From Arabidopsis thaliana (Eukaryota; Streptophyta; Magnoliopsida; Brassicales; Brassicaceae): DNA of 64,000 nt. Below the pieces are notes generated by a model that did not search any database, had not been told where the DNA came from, and worked only from the letters and a program-made list of their open reading frames with translations. The position numbers and the translations under genes are program-made. Below are positions 10,682 to 22,763 of this stretch, piece by piece (the stretch's first letter is position 1; each line of letters begins with the position of its first letter). Location: NCBI RefSeq assembly GCF_000001735.4, contig NC_003071.7, forward strand, positions 16,529,443-16,593,442, given 5' to 3'.

Positions 10682-11023
10682 CCAAGATATTATCATTAAA
10701 CCAACTTGTAACTCGTAAACTCACTCCCAAACCCAACCTAAAGCTATAGAAGATGCTATGATAGGCTACTCATAGAAAGGACTAGCTATAAAAGTACCTT
10801 TCAGTGGGATACAAGATGGAGAATCAATCTAACAGCTGAATCTGATCTTCGAAACCCATCAGTGTGACAGGAGATTCTGTCCTCTGAATCCAACACAACT
10901 ATAGTGTTTCACCAAAGTGGCTCTTTTCTCGATCTCTTTGCAGAGCTTGGCGGCGCTTATACTTATTTTTCTCTTTGTTTTTGACGTCACGACTAGGTTT
11001 AGGTTTATGAAGTCATAAGTTGG

Positions 11024-11033
11024 GTTTATATAT
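11024..11033 (-). promoter_or_regulatory. TATA box of TAS2
   Basis: The - strand reads GATATATAAACCC, followed ~30 nt downstream by AAACCTAAACC. The layout matches TAS1c. Confidence 0.6.
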
Positions 11034-11579
11034 CAAAAACGTTTCCGTATGCAAATTTTCTTTTTTATTCCAAAAAATATGTGAATATTTGGTTATAATT
11101 AGTAAAATTTGGGCCTTTCTTGGCCCAGCTTTCTCTAGTAAACAACTCAACTTCATTGCTTAAAAGAGGTAGGTGTAGGTGAAAAGATGAAATGTCATCG
11201 AATGGGTCAGTCTGTCTGACACTGTGCAAAGCGTTATGGACTATTTTTGGTCAAACAGTTAAACTATTTCAGAAGAACAATCGAAACCAAGAGGTCTTTA
11301 CGGTGATGGAGTTCACGTCATGGCCACCTCTAAGAAACTGTGTTTGTAATTATAACGCCAAGTCTACTCTTTTTATCAGAATCTGATCCGCCGTTATTCC
11401 GGCAAGTCTCATGTGACTTACATTATCCCTTCTTAACAACCTCAAGTGACCAAAAAACAAAAGTCAATAACTGTTTTAATACTCCGAACCGACCCTTTTA
11501 ATGGCTCCCACGTTTCACTCTAATCATTCTCTTTCTCTACTTAGACCCGTTTCCTTCTTCTTATGTTTCTCTGAAACTC
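11034..11579. other. Divergent promoter between TAS2 and the DUF547 gene
   Basis: About 550 bases separate the TAS2 TATA box (-) from the At2g39690 start (+). The final ~70 bases are CT-rich leader, including a three-codon upstream ORF (ATGTTTCTCTGA at 11562). No other gene is seen. Confidence 0.55.
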
Positions 11580-13825
11580 ATGAAATTTGAGGAACTACTC
11601 ATGGAAGATTCATCACAGCTACATAGTAACAAGAGACATGACTTAGAGGAAGGAGTAAGCACCTCTGTTCCTCACTCAAAATCTCTATACCAATAATTTG
11701 AATGTTTGTGTTTATGTAGGTGATGCATCTTAAAGAGAGACTAGAGGAAGAAGAAGCAGTGACTAGAACTTTACGAGTTGCTTTTGATGGCTCTATTGTT
11801 TCTCTCCCAAGTCTCTCCTCATTGTTTCTTCCACCTCAGGCAATACCAATAAACATAACCTCACATAATGTTAATTATTTCTTAATGATCAAACAATGAT
11901 GAGATTTTATTGTTCAACAGTTTTCTGAGCTCATACAAGAACTAGCCATCGTGGAGGCAGAGATTCTCTGTCTAGACCGAAAAATCGAGGAGCTAAAGCT
12001 TAAACTGTATTCCGAACAGAGACAAACGCAAGAGATACAATTGCAGATGACCGAGCAGAAGAGGACATTGGCAAGACAGAGCCATGTGAGACAGAGTACT
12101 CTGCCACTAAGACATGATCTTCATCAACGATCTTTGTCTCATTGTTACCAACGTTCTACACTAGACACTGCCTCAACTACTCATTCAAGACTCTCATTCT
12201 CTTACGCTCCTGATTTCTTGGATGCCACTTCTTCAGGTGGCTTCACAGGTAAAGTAGTTGCTTATTCCGAATGTTTTCTCTAAGCCTCACATTACACTCA
12301 AAGTCATGGTTTTGGTGAGCAGACGAATTTGATGGAGTCACGAGGATGCAGATGGGTAGAGTAAGAAAAGGGCTTCGACTTGTTGAAGCAAAGACCAAAG
12401 ACGACCCAAACGAAGTATCAGAACAACTCATCAACTGTCTTATAGGCATTTACTTGGAACTCAATCATGTTTCATCAAAGACCAAAGGGGATGTCTCGCT
12501 CTCAAGAAGGCCATCTTCTTGTAGCCGGAAATCAAACACATATAGTTATTATCAAAATGCAATGAATCTTGATCCTTATCACGTATTGCCAGACTCGAGC
12601 GGAGGAGTCACCAGAGACATTGGCCCTTACAAGAACTTCATCCACATTTCAAGAAGTTCCATCGATGTGACACATTTCACCCATTATTGTTCACCGGCTG
12701 TTCCACGCTTGAGGTATTAAGTCTGTGAATTCATCATACAAAATGATCTCATCAAATAGTATAATTCCTGATGAAATTGTTTTATTGACGTATTATGTGT
12801 GTTGGCAGCGTTTTGATGGAGAAATTATCGGAGGTAGATTTGAGTTTTTTGACCTACAAGCAAAAACTAGCCTTCTGGATCAATATCTACAACGCATGTA
12901 TCATGCATGTACGGCCACATTTACAAAAGAAGTTACTGAAATTTTCTTATAACATAACACACAAAACTTGAACTTAAAATCAAATTTTATGTTCCAATGA
13001 TAGGCATTTCTTGAGTATGGGTTACCATCGTCACACAATAGACTACTTACCTTGATGAACAAGGTAACTTGTTTGATCAAAATCCCAAGAAAGAACTCTA
13101 AATGTTAATTGTAGAAACATTTTAAACCTAATGATGCCCTTTGTAATGTACTGGCAGGCTTCACTCAACGTAGGTGGCATAGTCCTCAACGCTTTGGCGA
13201 TTGAACATTTCGTCTTGCGGCATCCTTGTGAACCAGAAGATGTAAGTGCATTCCATCTTATTTCATTCCAATAAATATAATCAAATACCACAAGAAGCTA
13301 ATCAACATCTTCATGAAAGAAGGACTCGCTTGACGAGAAAGAAACGCTCCTTCGTCACACTTACGGTTTAGGATATTCAGAGCCCAATGTGACATTTGCA
13401 CTTTGCCGTGGAAGTTGGTCTTCACCAGCAGTGAGTGGACAAAACATAGTTTTATCATGACGAATGTATATCACTCAAATGTACTTATAGATGATGAAAT
13501 TGATATGCTTGTGCAGCTAAGAGTCTATACAGCAGATGAAGTGGTGAATGATTTAGGAAGAGCAAGAGTGGAATATCTAGAAGCTTCTGTGGGTGTTTCA
13601 AGCAAGAAAAAGATTGTGGTTCCACAGCTTCTGCAATGGCACATGAAAGATTTTGCAGATGATATTGAATCTCTTTTGGAATGGATCTATAGCCAGTTGC
13701 CTCGATCAGGGAACCTAAAGGGCATGATTATGGAATGTCTAAAGAGAAAAGCAAAAGTTCCTTTAGCTAAAATTGTAGAGATTCAAACATATGGACACGA
13801 ATTTCGTTACTTGTTGTCATTGTAA
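11580..13825 (+). CDS. DUF547 protein with N-terminal coiled coil (At2g39690)
   Basis: Nine exons (11580-11654, 11720-11839, 11921-12248, 12323-12713, 12809-12908, 13004-13063, 13158-13241, 13320-13430, 13517-13825) make one frame of 525 aa. The N-terminal third is coiled coil, rich in Glu, Lys and Leu (LKERLEEEEAVTRTL, then ELAIVEAEILCLDRKIEELK), as in the MIP1-like 'ternary complex factor' leucine-zipper family. The C-terminal half is DUF547, with KLAFWINIYNACIMHAFLEY and an HTYGLGYSEPNVTFALC stretch. Molecular function is not established for this family. Intron 2 begins with GC after CCACCTCAG, and no GT donor there keeps a sensible product. The start could also be the in-frame ATG at 11601, seven codons later. 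Neighbouring TAS2 is transcribed divergently. Confidence 0.88.
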
Positions 13826-14803
13826 ACATGAGAGGTCCTTATCTAGAATAGAATAACAATGTTTGGTAACTTCTCTCTCGGATGTACACATTCTCGTCTG
13901 TTGCGATTTACAACAAATACAATATAGTTTCATGTGAACACTTTGACAAAAGAAACAAGACAAAATTAATATTCGACAATCCTAAATGTTTGAATAGGAG
14001 CGGCGAAATTTTCATCAATTAAAGCAAACCCTAATAAAGTGATTATTAAAAATATTTAATGGAAATGAGTATAAACTTTAGCTAAAATTTGTAAGTGGAG
14101 AAGACATAAACATGTTCCGTTCATATCACCAAAAAGGAAAAATGAAGAAGTAGACGACTTGTGGACTTATGGTTACGTTTTGCATCAAATGCTGTCGGGA
14201 AATACTTTTTTAAAAAACAAATTTCATCGGTCAAAAATCAATCCCACTTATTAAAGGCTTTTCATAGACCAATAGCCATTGAATTATTCTTGCTTCTCGT
14301 TCTACTACACTACCAAATCTAAGTGGGATCCCCGTGGATCTAACACTAACGTGCATCAACTATTTGGTAATGGCTAGTTAGTTAGAAATAAACAAGAAGA
14401 TTAGTAGTATTAAGTATCAATAATACAACCATGTTTTAAGATTACACGAGATTAAACGTTACAAGTTGTAACTTACAACCAAACCATGTAAAATACTTTA
14501 ATAGCTGCGGGCTGTTACAAAATGTTCTCACAGCCACTTCAGCTACTCACTTTCTCTTTCTCCCTCATTTCCCCCTTTATCACTCACAATTAAAACACCA
14601 AACCCAAAAAAAAAAACATTAAAAAAGTGAAAACACACACAAAAGTCAAAGATACTTTCCCCTGATTTTTCTCTCCTTTCCATATATAAAATTTAGTAAA
14701 AAAAAAGGAGGAGGAATAGCGAAATTAGCGGAGAGTTTTCTTTTGTCTCGAACCACTTTAATTTCTCGAATTTCCTCCAAATTTTAGTTTCTCGAAACTC
14801 GCC
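13826..14803. other. Convergent spacer between DUF547 gene and EXPA4
   Basis: This holds the 3' UTR of the DUF547 gene on the left and the EXPA4 3' UTR on the right. It is AT-rich and has no coding signature. Confidence 0.6.
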
Positions 14804-15992
14804 TTAAACCCTGAAATTCTTCCCGACAAAGGTTTGACCAAACTGCCAGTTAGAAGGAACCATGTTCCAGGAAGTAGATGTTCTACGGTCACTGCCTGTG
14901 ACACGGAAAGAGAGTGCTTGACCAACCAAAACAGCATTAGATTGCCAGTTTTGTCCCCAGTTTCTGCTCAAACTCATCCAACCAGTCCGTGATCCTTTCA
15001 CACTAGCCCTCACGATGTCTCCTGCTCCAGCCACGTTAGTGATCAGAACCAAGTTGAAGTAACGGTGACCGTTGATTGTGAACCTTATGCCTCCTCTCTT
15101 TCTACATGGCACCCTACAAACAAAACCAACATTTCACACTCGTTTAGTCACTCACTTATATGTCCATTTAGTGACTAATTTGTATACTAGAAACAGCTAA
15201 TAAACTAAAATTTAGTAAAATATCATCAAAATTTGATTTTCAAGGACTTAAACTACGAATTTTTAACTATTATTTTAAATATTTAATGAAAACTAAAAAG
15301 TATCATTTAGTAAAGTTAAAAGGTAAATAGAGAACAAAATGTCCTCCACTAATTTTTTTAAAGTTAATTACAGTATGGTCTTATTATCTTCTAAATATTG
15401 CCAAGACCCTAGACATATAAACAAGATTTGTACCTGCGGTATGAGACGGGGACAATGCCGGCGCGATATTGAGCGATCTTAAGGAAGACAGGCATGGCTA
15501 GGTCAAAGTGTTCACGTGGTGGGTTGCACCATCCTCCGTTGTCGCTAGGCTGAGCCAAGTTTGGTGGGCAGAAATTGGTTGCGGTGATGAGGATCGAAGG
15601 ACTACCTGAGTGACACCATTGAGGGTCGTTGGCGCATTTTAGCTCAAAGCAGGCTCCACAACTCATACCATTGTTAAACAGCGCCGTACTCAAAGCAGCC
15701 GTGTTGGTCCCGTACCCTTGGCTGTATAGGTTACCGTAACCACAAGCTCCTCCTGTAATGAATTAAACTCATTTTGTTAAAAATGACTTTTAATAGAAAA
15801 CTTTATACTAAAAAATTATATTTATGCTCTGTTTTTATGGGACTAACCCATTGTGCCGGAGGCGTCGCTGCCACCGTAAAAAGTGGCGTGTGCGTTTTGC
15901 CATGCGCCGCCGGAGTAAATACCGGGGATTCTAGCGTCGGCGAGGCTAAAAAGAACAAATGTGGTAAATAGAATTGCTAGTTTAATAGCCAT
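14804..15992 (-). CDS. EXPA4: Alpha-expansin EXPA4 (At2g39700)
   Basis: Three exons (15992-15848, 15752-15434, 15113-14804) give 257 aa, the usual alpha-expansin length. The N-terminus [20 protein letters not shown] is a secretion signal. The GH45-like double-psi beta-barrel domain has the cysteine pattern [15 protein letters not shown] and CGACFELKC, and the HFD motif in [10 protein letters not shown]. The C-terminal domain (CBM63) carries spaced Trp residues ([22 protein letters not shown]). Expansins loosen cell walls without hydrolysis at acidic pH. Naming as EXPA4 rests on locus order and recall of the protein. The intron positions match the family's conserved ones. Confidence 0.94.
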
Positions 15993-16165
15993 TTTGTGTG
16001 TGAATTACTAGAAACAGAGAGTTTTAAAGTTACTATGAGGGTGATTGTTAAGGAGAAAATGAAGAAAGAACAAGAGCGCCTTCGAGCTTGCGCTCTTGTA
16101 TAGAGAAAGAGTTAGGTTTGTTGATTGAGAGATGAGGATGGTGGAGGAAGAAGGAGTGAGGTTCG

Positions 16166-16175
16166 GTATTTATGG
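16166..16175 (-). promoter_or_regulatory. Probable TATA box of EXPA4
   Basis: The - strand reads CCATAAATACC about 175 bases upstream of the EXPA4 ATG. It is followed by CT-rich leader including GAAGGCGCTCTTG and AACTCTTTCTCT. Confidence 0.5.
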
Positions 16176-17634
16176 AGGGAAGGAAACTCCAAAGTTAGAG
16201 TGAGAGAGAGAGATCGAGAGATAATTGGCTAAATTTTAATTTCCTTTTGTCAAAGTTAAAACTTTTAAAATAAGATTACTATTTCTACGTAAGGTGGAGG
16301 TAGGTTTGTAACCGTTTTGTCATTTTTTTAATGTAATCTAATTTTCTTAGATGATATAATGATACTTACAAATATATTATCTCGTTGAATCCTGGATTTT
16401 AAAATTGGTAAGACTTGGAAATTTTGATGCTAAAAAAAGTTCGACAAAGAATATCGAGTTGACCTTATTTGAGGCGTTTCATACTTATGAAGAGAGGTTA
16501 TCTTACTTTATATTTTATTTTATACAAATGTATGTTTGTTTTGCTGACCAAATAAAATGTAAACATTTATAAGCCTTTAATATGTCTTTTGACTCTGCTC
16601 GTTTTTCACTTTTTTTTTAACTTGCGCGCGTAGTCTAGTTCAAAGGTGAATTGTCTTATGCAAATTCCATGAATCTACGTACAGATTCTCTCTTCTTTTG
16701 AAAAAAGTAAATATTTTCTAAAGCAATACATTGATGAGAAAGAAAAAAACTAGTACATTTCTATCAGAAATATGCGTTCATGAGTAAGTCATGTCATATA
16801 AGAAACTGTGCATACAAATTTTAAACAATACCCAAATGTGGTTAGCTCAAATGTTATTCAGTCATCTACTCCAAATTTAAACTTTTTAAATCCGCCAAAA
16901 ATATATGAAATCTGGTCTGCGATATTGAGATATAAGAAAATTACAGAGCATCCAGATATATGAGTTTTATTGGTTAATCTAAAAAAAAAAGGTGTGAGTC
17001 TATTTCTAATCGGGTTAAGTGAAAGGGAGAATAAATTTGGTTTGCTTAAAAAACAAGTTGTAGCTAGCATCAATCACGAACGGAATTTGCTAAGCTCAAC
17101 AGTATCGCCATCATTACTTCTTTACCCTTTTTTGGTCCTAAACACTTTTACTATTTTCATGCATGTCATTGCCATTGTCATTTGCGACTTCTTTCACATC
17201 TTTAATTTTGCTAAAAACTCAATACTAACCTCAATTATTAATCATTAAGTATATATGATAAGTAGATGCACTTTATAGATATATGTTTCCATTCAAAAAT
17301 GTTTTACCGATTGCCGCCAATGTATTTACCCCCTAAATTTTAAGAGATTTCGCTTTAGGAGGTAGAGAAAGACTCCCACTTACATAGAAGAAAGTGAATT
17401 TTTAATTAGAAACAAATTCAACAAGTTTCAGAAAAAAAAAAAGCAAAAAAAATTAAGGACCCATATTGCCGCATTCATCGGACCACGTATTGCGCCGTGC
17501 ATTAGCCGTACGTAAAGTGATACGCCCGACCCGACCCGATATCTCATGGACCTATTCGGTCAATGTTTTATGTCACGAAACTGTCAAAGATATACGTTTA
17601 AAGACAAAGCTTTCTCCACTTCCCAGTTCTCACT

Positions 17635-17640
17635 CACGTG
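17635..17640. promoter_or_regulatory. Isolated G-box in a less AT-rich patch
   Basis: CACGTG sits within CTCACGTGAG in a 240-base patch (17466-17708) that is richer in G+C than its surroundings. The patch ends in CT-rich leader-like sequence. An 80-codon + frame covers it but has no recognisable similarity. Confidence 0.35.
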
Positions 17641-20404
17641 AGAAAAGTCAAAGCTTCATATCTCCCTCCACTCCCACTATTCAACATTTCTTTACTTTAG
17701 CAATATGATAAAAAAAGTATTATGAAGATGGATCCAAGAAATTAAACATCCAATAGAATATTGGAATCCAGATATAAACTACAATTCTCATAACTAGTTT
17801 TTTGTGTGTTGAATTATAAACATAACTAGTTAGTTTGAAAACTTTAGAAGTAATGGACGACTTTAGCGTTTCTATTTATTTTCACATTCCAGCTCAATTA
17901 TAATTAAGTTACATATCTAAACTATTACTGATTTTTTGTGTAAATTAATTGATCATATTTCTTTCTTTTTTTTTCTTCTTGCTGAAAAAAAAAGAACATG
18001 CACACTAACTCACTTTAATCTTTATGCATCGGCGCGCCACCACCATCAAAGACATCAAAAACCTATTATAGTTTTAAAACTTTTTTAAAATTTAAGCATC
18101 ATAAATGTCGTTAGTTTCCCTAATAAAAAAATATTGAATGGTGAAATTTAGAAAATGAAAATAAAAATAAGAATAAGAGAAGTGATAATTGGAAAAAAGA
18201 AGAAAAAACAGTTAAAGAGGCGGTGAACGTGAGAAGAGGTTGTGTCGAGTATGGCGATGACAAGGCATATCTATGCACCAACCAGATCTTCATATATCTG
18301 CCACGTCAGTCCAATCTGTGCCAGCTTCTAACATCTGTTTTTCTGTCTGGTTTTTTTAGATTGAAATTCTAGATGGATTTGTTTGGTTACCGACGATTTT
18401 TGTTCCTTCTCTTCCTCGAGATGATAGGGGGACATATCCCGTATATCGGTATATGGTTACAAGTTAAGAAATGTGAATAGCAAATTATAGGTGGATGAAA
18501 ATATTAAAAAATGATAGGTGTATGTTTGAGTGAGTATATATGTTTGTTATTTCTGTCCATATACATGTGTTGTGCATTACAAGTTTTATTTTTGGCCATA
18601 CACCCAGTGTACTATATATACCTAATCATACATACTTGATATGTGATATGTCACATTTGTCGAATTAATCCTGGCAACGAGTTAGTGAAATTACAATTTT
18701 CGGAATTATTGTATGCAATTTATTTTCTTATGTACATCCAAAATACACATGCACGTATAGTAGCCTAAGAAGCCTTTATCATGAGAACACAAATGCTCTT
18801 GCATGTGAATTAAGTATCTACCACTCCTCTCCCAACAAATTCACGTCTTTACATTTATTTCGTGTCAGCATATAACATTTATAATATTCAGCATCATTTA
18901 ATAATAATAAAATAAATAAAAAAAATATATATATATGCAATTCGGACACAAACCGGACTAATATATATTTCGAATGAGTGTAGTCGTAGATTGAACCAAC
19001 ATTGGTTTTAATCAAACCCTATTCAGCAAGCCATTAATCAATCTTGACAAGTAACATTTTTGTAACTAAACCTGCATAACTAGAACCATTTTTAAGGGAA
19101 AAAAGAGTTTAATATAAATCGATTTCTCTCAAGTAAATCAGGAAAAATCTTATGTTTTCACAGTTTACCATCCGTATACGTTTTTAGTAGCAAGACAAAC
19201 CGAAATACTATGTGTTTCGAGGATTCGTCTGCGATTCGGTTTTGCCTACGGTTAAACAAAAAAAAAGTAATACAAAATGATGGTCTTGCTTAATAATGGA
19301 TATTATCAGACCAAATAGTATGAGCAGTGTGATAGTGTGAATGTTCAATGACAAGCTTATTTAATACTTAGGCGTAAAACATAAGTACGTGTAGATTGCT
19401 GATTGATATTCAAGCAACAAATTAAATCATTCCCAAATTCTATTATTAGTGAAAGTATAATTGCATATCTATTTACATAATAATTTCATCACTCAACAAC
19501 ATACCATTTGAAAACCTCAATGAGAGTGAAAATTTCTATATCCCCGCCAATTATTTGAGTGAGCAAAAAAATTCTAGAATGTTATTCCACACATCTATAA
19601 TCTTTGTTGTTTACATCTAATTTTATTTACACTCTCTTTGAAGAGCAGTAAATAAAATGTATATGTGAGAGTAAAATATAAACCCTATTCAAATTTATAA
19701 ATTGAGAACAATTGGATCCATCAATCTTCTATGAGAGGGTGGGGTCATAGATCCTGAGTTGATATAAGTGGGAGAAAGAGAATTTGTATGCCAAAAAAAG
19801 TTAATTGAGACCACACATGCCTATGTCCACAACCACATTGTAAGAAAGATTCCCCTCGAAACCTAGCAATAAAAACAAGGAGATCTACAGTTAATTTTTC
19901 AAAAAAAAATCAATACAGAAATAAATAAATAAACCATTTTTTCGCATGCATCATCTTTATTATTATAGAAACATCGCTAAAATTTTAAATGTTGCACTAG
20001 TTAATAATGTTTAGAGCATACTCTTTGTATCACTTATTTTCGATACTACTCAAATAAAATAAATGCTACTTCATATTTTCCAATGGAAATTTGGGGCAAG
20101 CTATGGTGACATATTGGGGGTCTGTGTCTAAAAAAGAAGTGGATTCCTTTGAAACCACCACGTGAGGTCATTAGAAAGAAAAGAAAAGGAAAAAAAGCAA
20201 AACATGTCATGTAGAGATTAGTGATATCAAAAGAAGAAGATCTCATGACTACATATGTTAAAAGGGTTTGAGAGATTTCATGATGTTACGTTGGAAGAGG
20301 ATATGATGACTATATATGCAACGCGAGGAGTTTTGTCGCTTCATGGTTACTTTATCATGGTTTTTGTTCTGTCATGTATTTGAAGTAATTTCTAACATGT
20401 TAAT

Positions 20405-20441
20405 AAGAGTGAGTTAAAAAAAAAAAAAAAAAGAGTGAGTT
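20405..20441. repeat. A-tract flanked by 11-bp direct repeats
   Basis: AAGAGTGAGTT at 20405-20415 recurs exactly at 20431-20441. The only sequence between the copies is 15 A residues. This looks like a poly(A)-only retroposition or repair insertion with target-site duplication. Confidence 0.7.
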
Positions 20442-22724
20442 TCGCACCGACACTCTAAATGTATTGATAGACAAATGATTTAGGAATAAACATACAAGTA
20501 TTTTTCAACAATGAGTTTGGAATACAATCAGAAATTGATAAGTATTTTGTTGATTTATATGGCTACGAGTGATATAAAAAACTTGTATGGTACCAACTTA
20601 GTGTTGGGCTAGTAGTGGAGTTATGTCCTTCCTAGAAGTGTGTAGTCTGGTCTTTTTTATTTGATTTCCGATTGAAAAGAGCTATTTAGTTCACACATAG
20701 AAATATATGGATTTGAGGTTATAATTTTTTTTATTACTTATTTATAGTGTTTTTTATAGCTAAAACTTATAAAGTTTTGTAGTTTTTGCTATTACTACAG
20801 ATAGATCATGAAATTATGGCGAAACTCGAATTAGTGGATTTAGTAATATATTAGAATTTCATGAAACACCATTTTTAATGGATCATCTTTTAGTAATATC
20901 ATCAAAGTATACTAGTATGCCATAATATCCTCAATGAAACACTTAAAAACAGATAGGATTTTTATTATATATATTCGACGTCGATCGATAACGATAGGAC
21001 TTTCTTTTAGAAGAAAATTAAAGCTAATGTTGACCATTTGCATCTTAGTTTCCAGTATTTGAAAGAAGAAAACATGGAGTGATTGAATTTGTTCAAACTA
21101 TGCCGAAATACTGGGTACTTTTACAAATCTTCCAATAAAATATATACGAAATTTGAAATTGATCACTGCATATAGTTTCCCTCGCGCATGCCATAGCTAA
21201 TTTGAGGCTATAGTATTAGTAAGATGAAAAGCAAATGTTCGATAGCGTAATCAATCATTTAATAAAAACCCTTAATTTAAGGTTAAGGGATTGGACCAAA
21301 AAGGACCATTGCTAAATTTGTGTCTCCCCTTTACATGCATCAATGTCTCGCACTCATACTGATTAGGCTTTACGCAACACTCTCTTTTTGCCAAAGATTA
21401 GATCCCAAGTTTTGTCACGCAAAGCAAAAATTGGAATCCTATATATCTGTTCATCTTTTTTTTTGTTTTTTTCCATTTCATAGGATTCCCTTATTTTTCC
21501 ATATATGTATTTACATGGGTAAAAAAGCTCATAAATAATTTTCTCTAACATTTTCTATAATTTCAAAGAAGTTTTGACTATGAATATTTATATATTGTTC
21601 TTCATAGAAATTCTACGAAGTGAATGATTGACCCTTTTGGGCTACTGTCACTCTGTCAGACTGATACTGTTATTGTAGTCGATAGTATTTGTCGATAACC
21701 GAAACATTTTGAATTCCGGTTCCATTAAGATTAACACATTTTATTTAGTTGATTATATTAACTACACTAAATAACTTTTTAATAATATGTTTTAGTATTA
21801 CTAACAAGATGAAGCTTTACTAGTAGTGGTGACTGGAATATCTTGTTGATATTTAATTACAAAATATGAGCACGTTGCACGTACGACGGTGTTGCTTAAG
21901 AAACAAGCCAAGTTATATATTAATATATAGGACATATATTGATTTGCTTTATCTAAAAAAAGTACCAATCAACTAACTAAACCTCCATGACGTTATCTTT
22001 AGTTAAGTTCACTTGTCTCCATATATGATTTCCTTTAACTTAAGATTCTCAGAAACCAACATTACCTTTGTTCTCGTTTTGGTTTTGTTTGACATTTTGA
22101 AATATATATTTTTTTTATTTTGGCCAACCAACTGAACATTGTTATTACTTATTTTTATCATTTCTAAGTTCAACGACCGAATAAAAAAGTTTGAAAAACG
22201 ATTTAGTTAGCAAGAGAATCAACTAGAACAAGGTCAAACTTGATGAATCAAAGAGGTTGAAGTAAGGTTGGATGTTTTTAGAACTGTAATTGTGATATTG
22301 GCCTTGAGAACGTGTACACTCTACTCTTCTTTTGCAAGTAATAAGATATCAAAGGATTCCAGACCTATTGTGTTTTTTTTTGTGTGTGTGATAAATGCCC
22401 AAGTGAAAGTAAATGAAAATGTTCGTAAAGAAGTGTAGCAATGAAGACATATATGCGTTACTGGGCCAAGAAAAGGAGGTTTTCAAGTTAAAATGAAACA
22501 ATGCAAGTAAAGCCCAACCAATAAAAGAGATCGGCAACCCAAATATGGTAAGTAGGCAACATGCCAACATAGAGTACTTAATTACATAAAGAAGAGATGC
22601 AATATTACAACTTACAAAGAGTACATAAGCTTAAAAAGCTTCTTTACAAAAGATTTATGAGAAAAAAATTGTTTCGTTTACCGAAATCAATTGGGTCTTT
22701 TTTGAATAGAACATTTATATAGTT

Positions 22725-22763
22725 GAAGATATTGGAATTTTTTTCAAAAAGAGAAGATATTGG
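22725..22763. repeat. Short insertion flanked by 11-bp direct repeats
   Basis: GAAGATATTGG occurs at 22725-22735 and 22753-22763. Between them lies AATTTTTTTCAAAAAGA. The layout matches the other A/T insertions in this window. Confidence 0.65.

Larger units (their letters stand above)
9990..10999 (-). ncRNA. TAS2: TAS2, trans-acting siRNA precursor (At2g39681)
   Basis: This is a second - strand non-coding locus with a miR173 target at 10549-10570. The predicted downstream cleavage end is 10558. Counting 21-nt steps gives the 3'D6(+) register at 10453-10433. Its duplex partner with 2-nt overhangs is the + strand 10435-10455. That matches the known TAS2 3'D6(-) siRNA (ta-siR2140, also called siR1511), which guides cleavage of a clade of PPR mRNAs. 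The 5' part resembles TAS1c: both carry CAGAGCTTG-CGGCGCT and TTTTTGACGTC blocks and a TTTAGGTTTAGG block downstream of a TATA box (all read on the + strand). Transcript ends are estimated. Confidence 0.93.
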
